Source: Arachnopeziza araneosa
Lineage: Eukaryota; Ascomycota; Leotiomycetes; Helotiales; Arachnopezizaceae
Assembly: GCA_003988855.1 (NCBI GenBank)
Contig: QYAI01000074.1
Location: forward strand, 1-64,000
DNA: 64,000 bases
Reading direction: 5' to 3'
The notes under the pieces: generated by a model
What the model saw: the letters and a program-made list of their open reading frames with translations, nothing else
Database searches by the model: none
What the model was told of the DNA's origin: nothing
Position numbers and translations under genes: made by a program
In this document: one piece after another, positions 33,622 to 43,026 of the stretch
Position numbering within the stretch: the first letter of the stretch is position 1
Layout: each line of letters begins with the position of its first letter

Positions 33622-35046
33622 TCAGCATCCTGAGCTCTCTGAGTTCTTGAAGGAGCTCCCTAAACCGGACCAAGCTGCTCTCTTCCCAGCAGACTCGCTT
33701 CCTTGGGTATCAAGCGTCTCCGTCTCGGATTTTTCTGCGTCTTCAGCCTCCCCGTCCTCATCAGCAACAGAAACAGACTCATCAGTGACGGACTCCACCC
33801 CATCCGCCAAATCTCTCGACTCGCCGTGCGCAGCTCCGTCCGGAGGAGAAAGCTCCTCGCCCTCATCGGCCACAGTCCCTACTCCGAAACCATAATCCTG
33901 CCATCGGATCTCCGGCCGAGTTCTCTGGACGACAGCAGCAGCAGAGGGATTTGTCTCCATAGAAGGGTTCTTGTCTTCCTGCGCCCGGTCTTCTGTTGAG
34001 TTGTGGTGACCGCCGTCTTGCTTTCCGGTCAAGTTTTTGACTCGACGGATGAGTTTCTGACGCAGATTCTTGAGTCGCGTCATGCAATTCCGGAATCCAG
34101 GAATGGTAGCTAGTCGCGCACCGCCCTTCCTCAAACTCAGATTGAGATCCCATTCCCTCTCGTCCAGCTCTTTCTCCCACTCTTCAGCCTCGAATTCTCT
34201 CTCATCAACCTCGTCTTCCCTCTTTCTGACGGCTTTCGCCCTGCGTTTGAGGATGCGTTCCCGCGCTTCGAGGTCGCGCTCTTTTTCTCGGGTGCAGATG
34301 CTCAGTAATGCATCGCTGTAGTTGGTCCTGAGGTGGTTCTCCCACTTCTGTTGCACTCGCTCGGCTGCCTCCACGTTCAGACTCCTCTCAGCCAACACGG
34401 TGTTCAATCCATCCAACCATTGCTCTTTCCACTTCAAATCTCTATCCTTCTCGTCCAGCTCTCTACTCCACTCTTCCATCTCTCTGCTTCTCTCTCCTAG
34501 GTCCCTCTCTACCCCGGCCAAGCGCCACATCCTCTCCCTCTCTCTCTCGGCCCTCTGTTCGGCCCTCATCTCCCTCGCATCCAGCTCGCTCGCTCGCCGA
34601 CTCAACTCTCTCTCTCTCTCCTCATCCTCCCTCCCCAATACGGTATCCACACCCTCACGCTCTCCTATGATCCTCTTCGGAATCTCCGCAAACCTCCTTC
34701 TCCAAAATCCCGTCCTCGCTTCCGCCTCCCACACCCGCAACTGATGGCACACGGCCTCGCCCCTTCTCTCGCCGAGCAGCTCAATCCACTTCTCATAGCT
34801 CATATCCAAGAGCATACGTCCATCCCCCTCAAACCTCTTCGCTTTCAGCGTCGCCACTGCCTCGGGGACTAACAGGTCGACTGTGAGATAGAGGTAGAGC
34901 CAGGTGCGACAGGTCGCGGTAGACCATGTGTGGTGCGGGATAGAGGTTGGTTTAATCGTGAGGCATAGAGAGAGAGCCCGTTGGAGCGTGTAGGAAAGTA
35001 GTGTTCTGGGAAGCCTTTTACGTTTGAGATTGAAGATTGAGAACAT
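33622..35046 (-). CDS. SAM-like domain plus long coiled coil, acidic C-terminus
   Basis: A single 474-residue exon. Residues about 35-105 form the helical domain shared with the gene at 10170-10568 (CRTWLYL, FEGDG, ELLGERRG). Residues about 125-320 are an unbroken, highly charged coiled coil rich in Arg/Glu (AERERERMWRLAGVERDLGE, KEQWLDGLNTVLAERS). A short basic hinge (LRQKLIRRVKNLTGK) is followed by a 130-residue acidic and Ser-rich tail. No catalytic motif is visible. SAM-like plus coiled coil suggests an oligomeric scaffold; the partner is unknown. The ATG lies directly next to four 26-29 bp tandem repeats at 35049-35157, which must fall in its leader or core promoter. Confidence 0.8.
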   Translation of the reverse strand: MFSIFNLKRKRLPRTLLSYTLQRALSLCLTIKPTSIPHHTWSTATCRTWLYLYLTVDLLVPEAVATLKAKRFEGDGRMLLDMSYEKWIELLGERRGEAVCHQLRVWEAEARTGFWRRRFAEIPKRIIGEREGVDTVLGREDEERERELSRRASELDAREMRAEQRAERERERMWRLAGVERDLGERSREMEEWSRELDEKDRDLKWKEQWLDGLNTVLAERSLNVEAAERVQQKWENHLRTNYSDALLSICTREKERDLEARERILKRRAKAVRKREDEVDEREFEAEEWEKELDEREWDLNLSLRKGGARLATIPGFRNCMTRLKNLRQKLIRRVKNLTGKQDGGHHNSTEDRAQEDKNPSMETNPSAAAVVQRTRPEIRWQDYGFGVGTVADEGEELSPPDGAAHGESRDLADGVESVTDESVSVADEDGEAEDAEKSETETLDTQGSESAGKRAAWSGLGSSFKNSESSGC

Positions 35047-35048
35047 GA

Positions 35049-35157
35049 TGATTTTTGTGTGAAGGTGAATATGTGCCGATTTTGTGTGAGATAAATATGT
35101 GCTAGTTTTTTGTGAAAGATAAATGTGCAGATTTTTGTGTGAAAGATCGATGTGTGC
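35049..35157. repeat. tandem repeat of four 26-29 bp units next to a start codon
   Basis: Units at 35049-35076, 35077-35102, 35103-35128 and 35129-35157 share the pattern GATTTTTGTGTGAAAGATAAATATGTGC with small changes. The array ends two bases before the initiator at 35046 (minus strand), so it is in the 5' leader or promoter. Confidence 0.85.
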
Positions 35158-35730
35158 TGATTGCGTACCGATGAGAGAGAAGAGAAGAGGAGAGGAGAGG
35201 AAATCACAGGTATCGCCATACTGTATGGGACTAAGGGGAAATTTTCGACGGCTGTGCCATAGTAAAGATACTAGTGGGCGAAGTCATCAGTCCAACTTGG
35301 TCGGTTGTGTTCGGATAACAACCAAACCCGATGGTCATGATCTAATGACAAGTCACTCCTGTTTCTCCACATACGAGCACGCCCCAAAAATTGTGTATGC
35401 GCATCAGGCACGCCGAAATTTATTTGGCCAAGGACTGTTAAGGGCCATTTCAATGACAATGACAATGATAATGACAATGATAACGACGATAACAATAGAA
35501 AAAAAATAAGACCTCGACGAACAAAATTGGGCCGAAAATAAACAACCATCACTGATTTCAGTATCGCACCCTTCTTATCTAAGAGTAAATTAGAATGTGA
35601 TGTATCCGCTGAAAGTAGGAAAAAGGAGCAAAACGTCCAACTCCTTAAGAAAGCCCCCAAAATGTCACTTCGCTTCATACTGGGAAAGAAACACTTGATA
35701 GAAAATCAAGATAAGATAAACATACCTCTG
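35158..35730. other. intergenic region with an AATGACAATGAT microsatellite
   Basis: A purine-rich stretch (GAGAGAAGAGAAGAGGAG) follows the tandem array. At 35451-35500 there is an imperfect CAATGACAATGATAA repeat. No gene can be supported here apart from a possible continuation of the frameshifted locus on its right. Confidence 0.5.
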
Positions 35731-36085
35731 ACCGCCATCAATGTCTCAAACAATCCTAGTGCCAGATCATTACCCAGCAACAACTCCCAGCGCTCAAACG
35801 TGCGAATGTAGAGGTTCAAACCACAGCCATGGAAATCCGGGGCTATAAACTCAGCATCTCTAGATTCCATGCCCAGTGTGTTCCTACAGAAAAAGAAAAG
35901 CCAGGTCCGAGACTCATCGTTGGACCAGGCCCATTGGGGAGCGTCAGATGCGCTAATTCCGGGAATGATGATGAGAGGTCGATGGGCGTGAATATACGGA
36001 CAGTCTTTCCTACCGGTGCGTAGGGAGGTAGGGAGAGATCCTCGTCGGGCTTCTTTGTTTTCATTTTGAGAAAATCGAACAGCAT
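35731..36085 (-). pseudogene. small uncharacterised gene with a one-base frameshift
   Basis: The frame from ATG 36085 (MLFDFLKMKTKKPDEDLSLP) runs 80 codons through VGKTVRIF, SSSFPELAHLTLP and GPGFSFSVGTHWAWNLEML and then stops at 35843. Immediately after, another frame continues with FHGCGLNLYIRTFERWELLL and GNDLALGLFETLMAVRG, ending at a GTATGT donor near 35728. The two read as one continuous protein if one base is missing near 35852. I recall short fungal proteins of this design but no named domain. It could also be an assembly error, because the shift is a single base. Confidence 0.5.
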
Positions 36086-36711
36086 GGATGTGGTGTATTT
36101 TGTGATATATGGAAGTTTTGGAACCTAGAGGGTAAAGTATGGATAAGAGATGAACTTGGATTTAAATGCGAAGATATTTCAGATGGTACATGCTAATAAT
36201 ATGATGAACTCATCACTTCAGCGATATCCTAGTCGATTTTTCATTCGGTCTCGAACAGTCTCTAGTACAAGATAAACACTGATTTTCCCCCCAGGATTGG
36301 CGACATCCAGAGTCAACGGCTCCAACCTCTCTCATAAACACTAAAGCAAAGTGTTCCTATGGCTTCATTCCCAGTTGAAGTGCTGCAACCTTCAAAGGCT
36401 CTTTTGCGACGCGAAGTATTCAGGTCTGCCACTTTCCAAGTTCGTGGTGAGAGGAGTTCGAACTTATGCTATTGTTTTGTTTACCTCATCATGGGAACGG
36501 CCTGTAAAGATGGCCGTGACTACATCCGCGGCTATATTCATGGCATAGTTCGGTCAGTCTCCAGGATAGAACAATTCTCTGTCGTACCATCGCAGGCTTT
36601 CTCCCAAACGAAAGGGCCTTCATATGCACGCCACTGGGTTGAAAGTGATGCCCAAGACACCATGGGCGTTGTCTTGGTGGTTCTAGATGATATTTGACAC
36701 CTGATCCATCG
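36086..36711. other. intergenic region
   Basis: Between the frameshifted small gene and the RRM-like gene. A plus-strand frame at 36359-36697 is open, but I see no domain and no splice support for it. Confidence 0.45.
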
Positions 36712-37395
36712 TCATTCCACTTCTTCTGCGTTATGTTGTTCGCTCAAAGCTTTCAGACCTTTCATGACTCGGGGTATAATAACTCTCTTCTCAATCTCTC
36801 GTTTATTGGCCATTTCTTCTGCGCCTACTCGTTGTGGCTCCCAGTCCATCATCCCCGCACTGGTGATGCTATTTGGGAGGTAATACGACAAGCTAGCGCC
36901 TATTGACGAGAATTTGATTGGTTTATATGGGCCATGGCGTGGGTTCGTACTTCGCGCATTGAGGAAGCGTTCATGGTCGAGTATTGAGGGAGAGGCATCA
37001 AGCCGGAATATAGAGCCCATTTCTTCTTTCTCTAGTTCAGGTTCAATCTCAGTACCTACCGACGGTGCAGGAGGAGGGGTAGGAGGCAATATTTGATAGC
37101 GAACAGGCGATTGAGACAGGAGGTCTTGAGCTGCAGATTCTGTTGCAAAGATGGCGATGAAGGCATTCACAACAGGGGCTTTGGGATGGTACTGTAGCAT
37201 ACTTAGTTCATGAAAAAAAAAATTAGAGAATAGAAGATCTACCTTCAAAGAACGGAACATGACAACCTCGCCATACCGCTCGAGCATGCGAAGCACCTCT
37301 CGGCGTTCAGAAAAGGTATAAGGTGTTGGAGATAGCTTGAGATGAACTGTCCGAGAACCAAGAGGCAATGCGGACTTGAAAATGCGCGTTGCCAT
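36712..37395 (-). CDS. RRM-like small protein
   Basis: Exons 37243-37395 and 36712-37191 with a 51 bp intron (GTAGATC ... CTACAG) give 210 residues. The intron length is a multiple of three and has no stop, so the unspliced frame is also open; I spliced it because MFRSLK joined to YHPKAPVVNAFIAIF restores a compact fold. RTVHLKLSP, a helix with LRMLERYGEVVMF, and AFIAIFATESAAQDLL have the spacing of an RRM-type beta-alpha-beta unit. A Pro-rich link and a helical C-terminus (EIEKRVIIPRVMKGLKALSE) follow. No signal peptide; the basic N-terminus (MATRIFKSALPLGSR) could be a mitochondrial presequence. RNA binding is possible but unproven. Confidence 0.7.
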   Translation of the reverse strand: MATRIFKSALPLGSRTVHLKLSPTPYTFSERREVLRMLERYGEVVMFRSLKVDLLFSNFFFHELSMLQYHPKAPVVNAFIAIFATESAAQDLLSQSPVRYQILPPTPPPAPSVGTEIEPELEKEEMGSIFRLDASPSILDHERFLNARSTNPRHGPYKPIKFSSIGASLSYYLPNSITSAGMMDWEPQRVGAEEMANKREIEKRVIIPRVMKGLKALSEQHNAEEVE

Positions 37396-38520
37396 AGTTT
37401 ATGTGTAGCCAAAGTGTCTGCCTCTCAATTGACCTATATTCGCGAAGCATTTCGAGGAGATGGAACGTTAAAGCTATTGGTGGTGTTGGCGCGAAGTTGC
37501 GCTTTTTACGGCAGCCTACTAAGGCAATCGTGCAGCCCAAAACTGAGACTTGTCTCATCTCCCTCGCCAACCTTTAGCAAACGTCTCTTATTTTTCAACT
37601 TTTTCTTCTCTGTCATTCATCTGAATTTTATGTTTTCTAATCTCTGCATTGTCGTATTATCAAAGCAAGTCTTTTCCAAGCCGGTCGTTGAGATTAGTGT
37701 CTTTCAGCGTCCTTACTTAGTTTGAGAACAAAGCTTATATGACAAATGATTGATCTAGAACATCACCGTTATATTGAAGTGAGAGGAAATTTGGCGTTCT
37801 TCTTATTCATAAATATCCCTAGACGTATAATAGAGGAACATGATCAGGAATGATGATCTATGTGCTGTTGTTGTCAAGGAATATCTCTGGATCTCAAACT
37901 TGCTTCAGTATTTTTTATTCCCTCTTATACCTTGGACATTCCGTCCCACAACTCGCCTAATTAATACGTTTTTGACTTCTTAATATGGCTAGCGCGTCGG
38001 ACTGTGATTTATCTTTGCCGCACAAAAAAATCAAGTCTCGAATTGAGCTTCGCCCTTGACAACAACATCAAGCAAACAGCTGTGGTTTAACTTCACAAAA
38101 ACTAAGTCTCGAATTGAGCTTCGCCTTTGACAACAACATCAAGCAAATAGCTGTGGTTTATCTTCACAAAAACTAAGTCTCGAATTGAGCTTCGCCCTTG
38201 ACAACAACATTAAGCAAACAGCTGTGAATATTGGTTCGTCCCACACAGAGCTTTCATCATGGTTCGCATTCTATTAGAACGCAAACAGGACCACAAGAAA
38301 CATGACGATTTTATTTTGATGTATTTATGCCATCCATCGATCCCAGTATCCCTTTCATCCAATACTGACCTTCGGCAGAAACCCTCCTGCTGGGTACTAT
38401 AAACTGGTTCTTGAACTTCCTTTCATATCAACAAACGTTATCCGGCATTGCTTCAGGTCTCCGTGCCGTTTCAAAGAAAACTGTACAGAATGTAGTCGGC
38501 ATTTCCGCGGCGGTGAGCAA
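37396..38520. other. intergenic region with 71 bp tandem repeats
   Basis: Upstream of the 852-residue gene on the plus strand and of the RRM-like gene on the minus strand. Only the tandem repeat at 38003-38228 stands out. Confidence 0.6.
38003..38228. repeat. 71 bp tandem repeat, about three copies
   Basis: AAGTCTCGAATTGAGCTTCG starts at 38033, 38104 and 38175, exactly 71 bases apart. Units 1 and 2 are almost identical and differ by C/T changes and one A/T change. Unit 3 stops after the shared GCTGTG. A partial unit precedes the first copy from about 38003. Confidence 0.9.
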
Positions 38521-41079
38521 ATGAAAAACGATATGAGATACAGACTAGCATACTCTGATGAAGAAGCCCATGCTTTCGCCGCGAGGCTAACACAAAAAAA
38601 TTTGGCCGATCGCGAATATCTTCTCAGACAATGCTCTGAGAACGGAAATACGATTCTGAAAAAATGGAAGAAGATGTCAAAGGAGAACAGGAGAGCCTTG
38701 CTTCTAGAAGTAGATCCAACTATATATCCCCATCAATGGTGTGATCAACGCTTTCTAGAAGCCTTTGCACCCATCTTGAAAAACCTTAAGGGATTGCCAG
38801 ACGGCAAAAGAGACTATGACAGTGTTAATAAAGGTTTACACCGCCGTTCGAATGAGCAGACCTTTCTGCTACCATATTTCAACCTAGAGCTCTTAAGTTC
38901 CGACCCACTCAAGCTGATGCGTCTTCTCCACAATCGCACGATATATACACCTCAGCAGTGGGCCCTCTATGATAGTTCTATCATCGAAAGAGAGTGGAAG
39001 ATAGGCACGTTTACTCCAGTCTGGAATGGTGGTTGTATAGTCATGCATGGGGAACAATATGGGAAGTGGGTTAAATACGAGATGGAAGCAGCCCACCGTG
39101 GTGACCAATGGGGCTTTCCTTATGCATATGTAGTTCTACAAGCTCAAGAAAGACTCTTTTCCAACCTTAGAGCCCTCGTCGAGAAAAAACTTCTCGCAGG
39201 ACTGAAGCGGGACGATAATTCATGTCACAACGATCGTTTCATCCAGGCAGTGGAAGCAGGATCAAGAACTATGACAACAGGAGGCACATCGGTCGGTCAG
39301 TTTGAGTCAACTTATCTCAATCAACCCTTTTCCGCTCCACCGGTCTTCGATGTTGAGGACTTATTTTCAATTGCAAAATCCCGGCTTGATCTTCATGCCG
39401 ACCATCTCTGGCTCTTGCAAACAGACGCGCTGTATACACGCCGTCATGTGGCACTTATCCTTGAAGGATCAAAGAAAGAAAATCTTCTCAGAGCTCATCG
39501 GCCCGCTTACGCACTTTTCAACATGATGGAAGAATGTTTTACTTACTGGCGTTGGAAAGGTATCACAGAGGAGGTGGAGAATGTCAAAAAAACACATGCA
39601 AAATATGCAGACGATATCCGCTGTGGTCAAACTCTTCCTATATTGTACGAAGACGCTTTAGGTTCGCTTGAAGCTCTGCTGCTTGATCAACTTCAACGAT
39701 GTGCAGCCTTACTTCACTTTGTAGTTCCTTCCCGTCCCGGCTTTCGAGATTCTTGGGAGATCAAGTATGGTTCTGCCGACAGCGATTACGTCATTAGCAG
39801 TCAAAGAAAAGTTGACCATAACGACTTCCCTTCAACTTTTTCGACAGATCGCCTTGACTTCTGTCTGATAGCCTTGTTTTACGACCCGTTGATGGAATAT
39901 ATCCCTGACAAAATGCCACAATTCAACCCTGCGGACATTTTTGCTATACTAGACGAGCATATCAAAAAATGTACAGAGGAAGGCAACAAAGAGGAGCTAG
40001 CAAGGTTAGACGAAATTGTGTATACCATACTCTCCGACTATTCTGCTATACATCAAATACTTAGCAAAGTACAACTTCACCAACCTCGTGGACGCAAAAT
40101 CAATATAAAAGAAGCGCAGGACATGCGAAGTGGTTGGGTTTGGCGACATAGAGAAAAACACTTCTTCAACCAAAGCAGGTGGAGGAAAAGAGTGATTGTC
40201 GACGCCGATGGACCTAGATACTTTGATGGACCTGAAGCTCCAAACCCAGAGTCCAATTCAGCCAGACGCGCAGCAGATCAACAATTGGCAAAATTGCTCC
40301 AAGACTTCTTGGATACGGATAGACCTAGCGGGCCTCGCGCAACTCAAGCTTGGCTAACTCAGGCCGAAAATCAACGCACTGCGCTGGAGAAGTTCTGGGG
40401 TGGAATGAGACAGCGCCACAGAACCACTTCTCAATATCTCAAACTTGGTGAAGGTGAAATCACGGAGGACTTGGCCATCCTTTCGGTGAATGCTAATCCC
40501 GAATATGTCGAGGAGTGGAGGGTAGAAAAAGCCGAGCTTCTTGCACAGATCAATGCCAAACTAGCAAGGCGAGGCGTCCAGTCGCGGGCGGAGGTAATCC
40601 AAACGCAATGGGGCTCGGACGCCTCAGCGCCAAAGCTGGAAGTAGCAAAGGTCAAGGAGAAGACTCGCGGCGCCGCTCCTCCACTCCAACCTCCCTCTCT
40701 CGCGGCACTAGCAATCAACGCCGAACCACCACCACCACCACCACCACCACCGCCATCACCAATTCGCCTCTCCAAGCGAAACCTTGCCACCATCCGTGCC
40801 CTCTTCCCTTCTTCCTCTTCCAACCAAGACCGTAAAAGCGTCGACTGGGACGCGTTCGTGCTCGCCATGGCCGAGCCCCCCATCTCCTTCATGGCTCGCC
40901 ATGCAGCAGGTGGCTCGGCCGTGGACTTCGAGCCCGACGCCAACAGTCGCTGGTTCGGAAGAGGTAAGATCGTATTCCACAAGCCGCATCCCGAGCGGAC
41001 GCTGGATCCCATCGTGCTGGCCGGCATGGGAAAGAGGATGGGGAAGTGGTTTGGCTGGACCGCAGACATGTTTGAGTAA
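38521..41079 (+). CDS. large uncharacterised protein with C-terminal HicA-like module
   Basis: A single exon of 852 residues starting at 38521. The first 690 residues are mostly helical and contain no domain I can name. Features seen are KKWKKMSKENRRALLLEVDP near residue 45, a WALYDSSIIEREWKIGTF stretch and LLHFVVPSRPGFRDSWEIKYG. Residues about 736-750 hold a run of ten prolines. The last 100 residues (about 751-852) have the order VDWDAFVLAMAEPP, then AAGGSAVDFEP, then IVFHKPHPERTLDP and GMGKRMGKWFGWT. That order matches the HicA/dsRBD-like fold, in which a GS-x motif precedes H-x-PHP; the HicA catalytic histidine after GS is alanine here. I do not claim RNase activity. The protein probably belongs to a fungal-wide unnamed family. 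Confidence 0.75.
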   Translation: MKNDMRYRLAYSDEEAHAFAARLTQKNLADREYLLRQCSENGNTILKKWKKMSKENRRALLLEVDPTIYPHQWCDQRFLEAFAPILKNLKGLPDGKRDYDSVNKGLHRRSNEQTFLLPYFNLELLSSDPLKLMRLLHNRTIYTPQQWALYDSSIIEREWKIGTFTPVWNGGCIVMHGEQYGKWVKYEMEAAHRGDQWGFPYAYVVLQAQERLFSNLRALVEKKLLAGLKRDDNSCHNDRFIQAVEAGSRTMTTGGTSVGQFESTYLNQPFSAPPVFDVEDLFSIAKSRLDLHADHLWLLQTDALYTRRHVALILEGSKKENLLRAHRPAYALFNMMEECFTYWRWKGITEEVENVKKTHAKYADDIRCGQTLPILYEDALGSLEALLLDQLQRCAALLHFVVPSRPGFRDSWEIKYGSADSDYVISSQRKVDHNDFPSTFSTDRLDFCLIALFYDPLMEYIPDKMPQFNPADIFAILDEHIKKCTEEGNKEELARLDEIVYTILSDYSAIHQILSKVQLHQPRGRKINIKEAQDMRSGWVWRHREKHFFNQSRWRKRVIVDADGPRYFDGPEAPNPESNSARRAADQQLAKLLQDFLDTDRPSGPRATQAWLTQAENQRTALEKFWGGMRQRHRTTSQYLKLGEGEITEDLAILSVNANPEYVEEWRVEKAELLAQINAKLARRGVQSRAEVIQTQWGSDASAPKLEVAKVKEKTRGAAPPLQPPSLAALAINAEPPPPPPPPPPSPIRLSKRNLATIRALFPSSSSNQDRKSVDWDAFVLAMAEPPISFMARHAAGGSAVDFEPDANSRWFGRGKIVFHKPHPERTLDPIVLAGMGKRMGKWFGWTADMFE

Positions 41080-41173
41080 GGAGGGGAGCAGGAGAGAAGT
41101 GATGTACTAGATAATGGACTGTTTGGAACAACTGAGCTTTACAACGTGACCTAAGACTACAATTCCTTTTGTT

Positions 41174-41490
41174 TGTTGTCAAATTTCGTCTTTTGTCAAA
41201 TTTCGTCTTTTGTCAAATTTCGTCTTTTGTTAAATTTCGTCTGGCTGTCAAATTTCGTCTTATTATCAAATTTCGTCTTGTTATTAACTTTTGTCTAGTT
41301 GTTATCTTTGATTCTATTATCAATTTTTGCTTTATTATCTTTTATTCTGTTATCCACTTTTGTTTTGTTGTTATCTTTTATTCTGTCATCAACTTTCGTC
41401 TTGTTGTTATCTCTTCTTTCGTTACCAACTTTTGTCTTGTTATCAACTCTTGTTTCGTTACTAACTTTTTTCTTGTTGTCAACTTTAGAG
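41174..41490. repeat. degenerate minisatellite, 17-24 bp units
   Basis: Starts with four near-identical TTGTCAAATTTCGTCTT units and continues as diverged TTATCAACTTTTGTCTTG-like units. The minus strand is open through the second half and would encode Val-Asp-Asn-Lys repeats (KVDNKTKV, RIKDNN). Confidence 0.85.
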
Positions 41491-42964
41491 CAATGAAATC
41501 GTAACAGCAGCAACAAATGACAGCAGCAAGAATCAATAATGATATCTAATCAGCAAAAATAACCTTATTGTCAAGCAGCCTGCAGGAGAAGATCTTTGAC
41601 TAGCAATTACACTCTGCCACAACACCTCTCATCATAACCAGTACAACCCTTCGCAACTCCCCACTTCCCTCCTGATGCTACCTTAAATCCCCAATCCAAC
41701 CTCATCAGTACCACCATTCCAAGCCGCTTCTAACCACGGTCTCGGCGCACGAGCACCACCACCACCACCACCACCGCACGCTCTGATCGCGATGCCTGCG
41801 CTCGGACAGCCAAGTGACACAGCCTAACCACCTCCATCTCAGCTCCAGCGAGTGCCGCACCAGAACTCTCCCGTACCTCGGTCGCGCCTGCGATCTGCCG
41901 TGTGTATCTCCTCTGGGGAAGCCTAGTGCGAGTCATACGATACGGGAGTGAGGACTAGAGGCGGGAAATAGTGGTCGATCGAGGGTGAGGTAGGCTGGGG
42001 ATTAGTGTAGCTTGGTGGTAGTTTAGTTGGTTTCGGTGCAGCCAGTTGCACGGATACGTCCTTGACTGGCACACACAACCAGATTACGAAATCGAGCAAT
42101 AGATGCGAATTCGGACGCGCTCCGAGAAATGCGTGTCACAGGCGCGCAATTTGGAGTTTTGGAGTTTTTACTTTGTAGCACTGTCCCGTACGTACAACGG
42201 CAGAAGCAAACCCAGTCCCGTCGAGGTATCCTGTACTATAAATGGTAGGGGGAGCAATGATCTGCGGATATCTCCCGCATGGTTAGCAATTATTGAAATT
42301 TTCTTCTATTTCAGGAAGAGGAGCAGGGGGGGATCTGATGGTCGTCCGGCGAGGGAAGCAGACTTCCATCTTTTCGTCTCCGAGGATCGAGGAAGAGCAT
42401 GGCTTAAAATAGATGGTGTTGACGGGTAGGAAGAGATGGGAGTTGTTGTACCGGTATCGGTATCTGTACTTTCTTTCCCGCTGGCTTAGGCCGAGATTGC
42501 AAGAGACCGTATGTTTGTGCGGATTTGGAGAGTTACCGTACTGTGTTGTGATGTGAATACATGGTGTGGAAGATGCCGACGAGCAAGTTATTCTCAGCTC
42601 AGCTCAGCTCAGTTCCTATTCCATCCATATGCAGCAGCACATTACTATTGTTATTCATACAGACCGACCGAAAGCCCATGCGGCTGCGGCTCCTCCTCGG
42701 TTTTGTTTCTCTCCAGCGCATCTCTCATCGCTTTTGTATCAATGCGCAATGCAGCATCCGCTGCGAACCAACCACCATGGACCATCTACCATTCAGCATC
42801 TCACAACCAACATCAACCAACAAAACACCAACAACAGCGACCCAACCACCTCCGTCACCGCTCTCTGCTTCACATGGCACGTACATGACCTTACTAGCAC
42901 GTACATGATTGTGGCTTCCACGTTGCGCGGTCCACATCCACATCCAACGATCCAGCGATCCACC

Positions 42965-43026
42965 ATTCTTCTCTCTTCTCTCTTCTCTCTTCTCTCCTTC
43001 TCTTCTCTCCTCTCCTTCTCTTCTCT
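42965..43026. repeat. pyrimidine-rich CTTCTCT microsatellite
   Basis: Continuous TTCTCTCTTCTCTC repeats of about 60 bases. No gene role visible. Confidence 0.8.

Noticed and set aside
36359..36697. Plus-strand 112-codon frame
   Set aside because: No domain, no recognisable splice or family similarity. It lies in the spacer downstream of the RRM-like gene.
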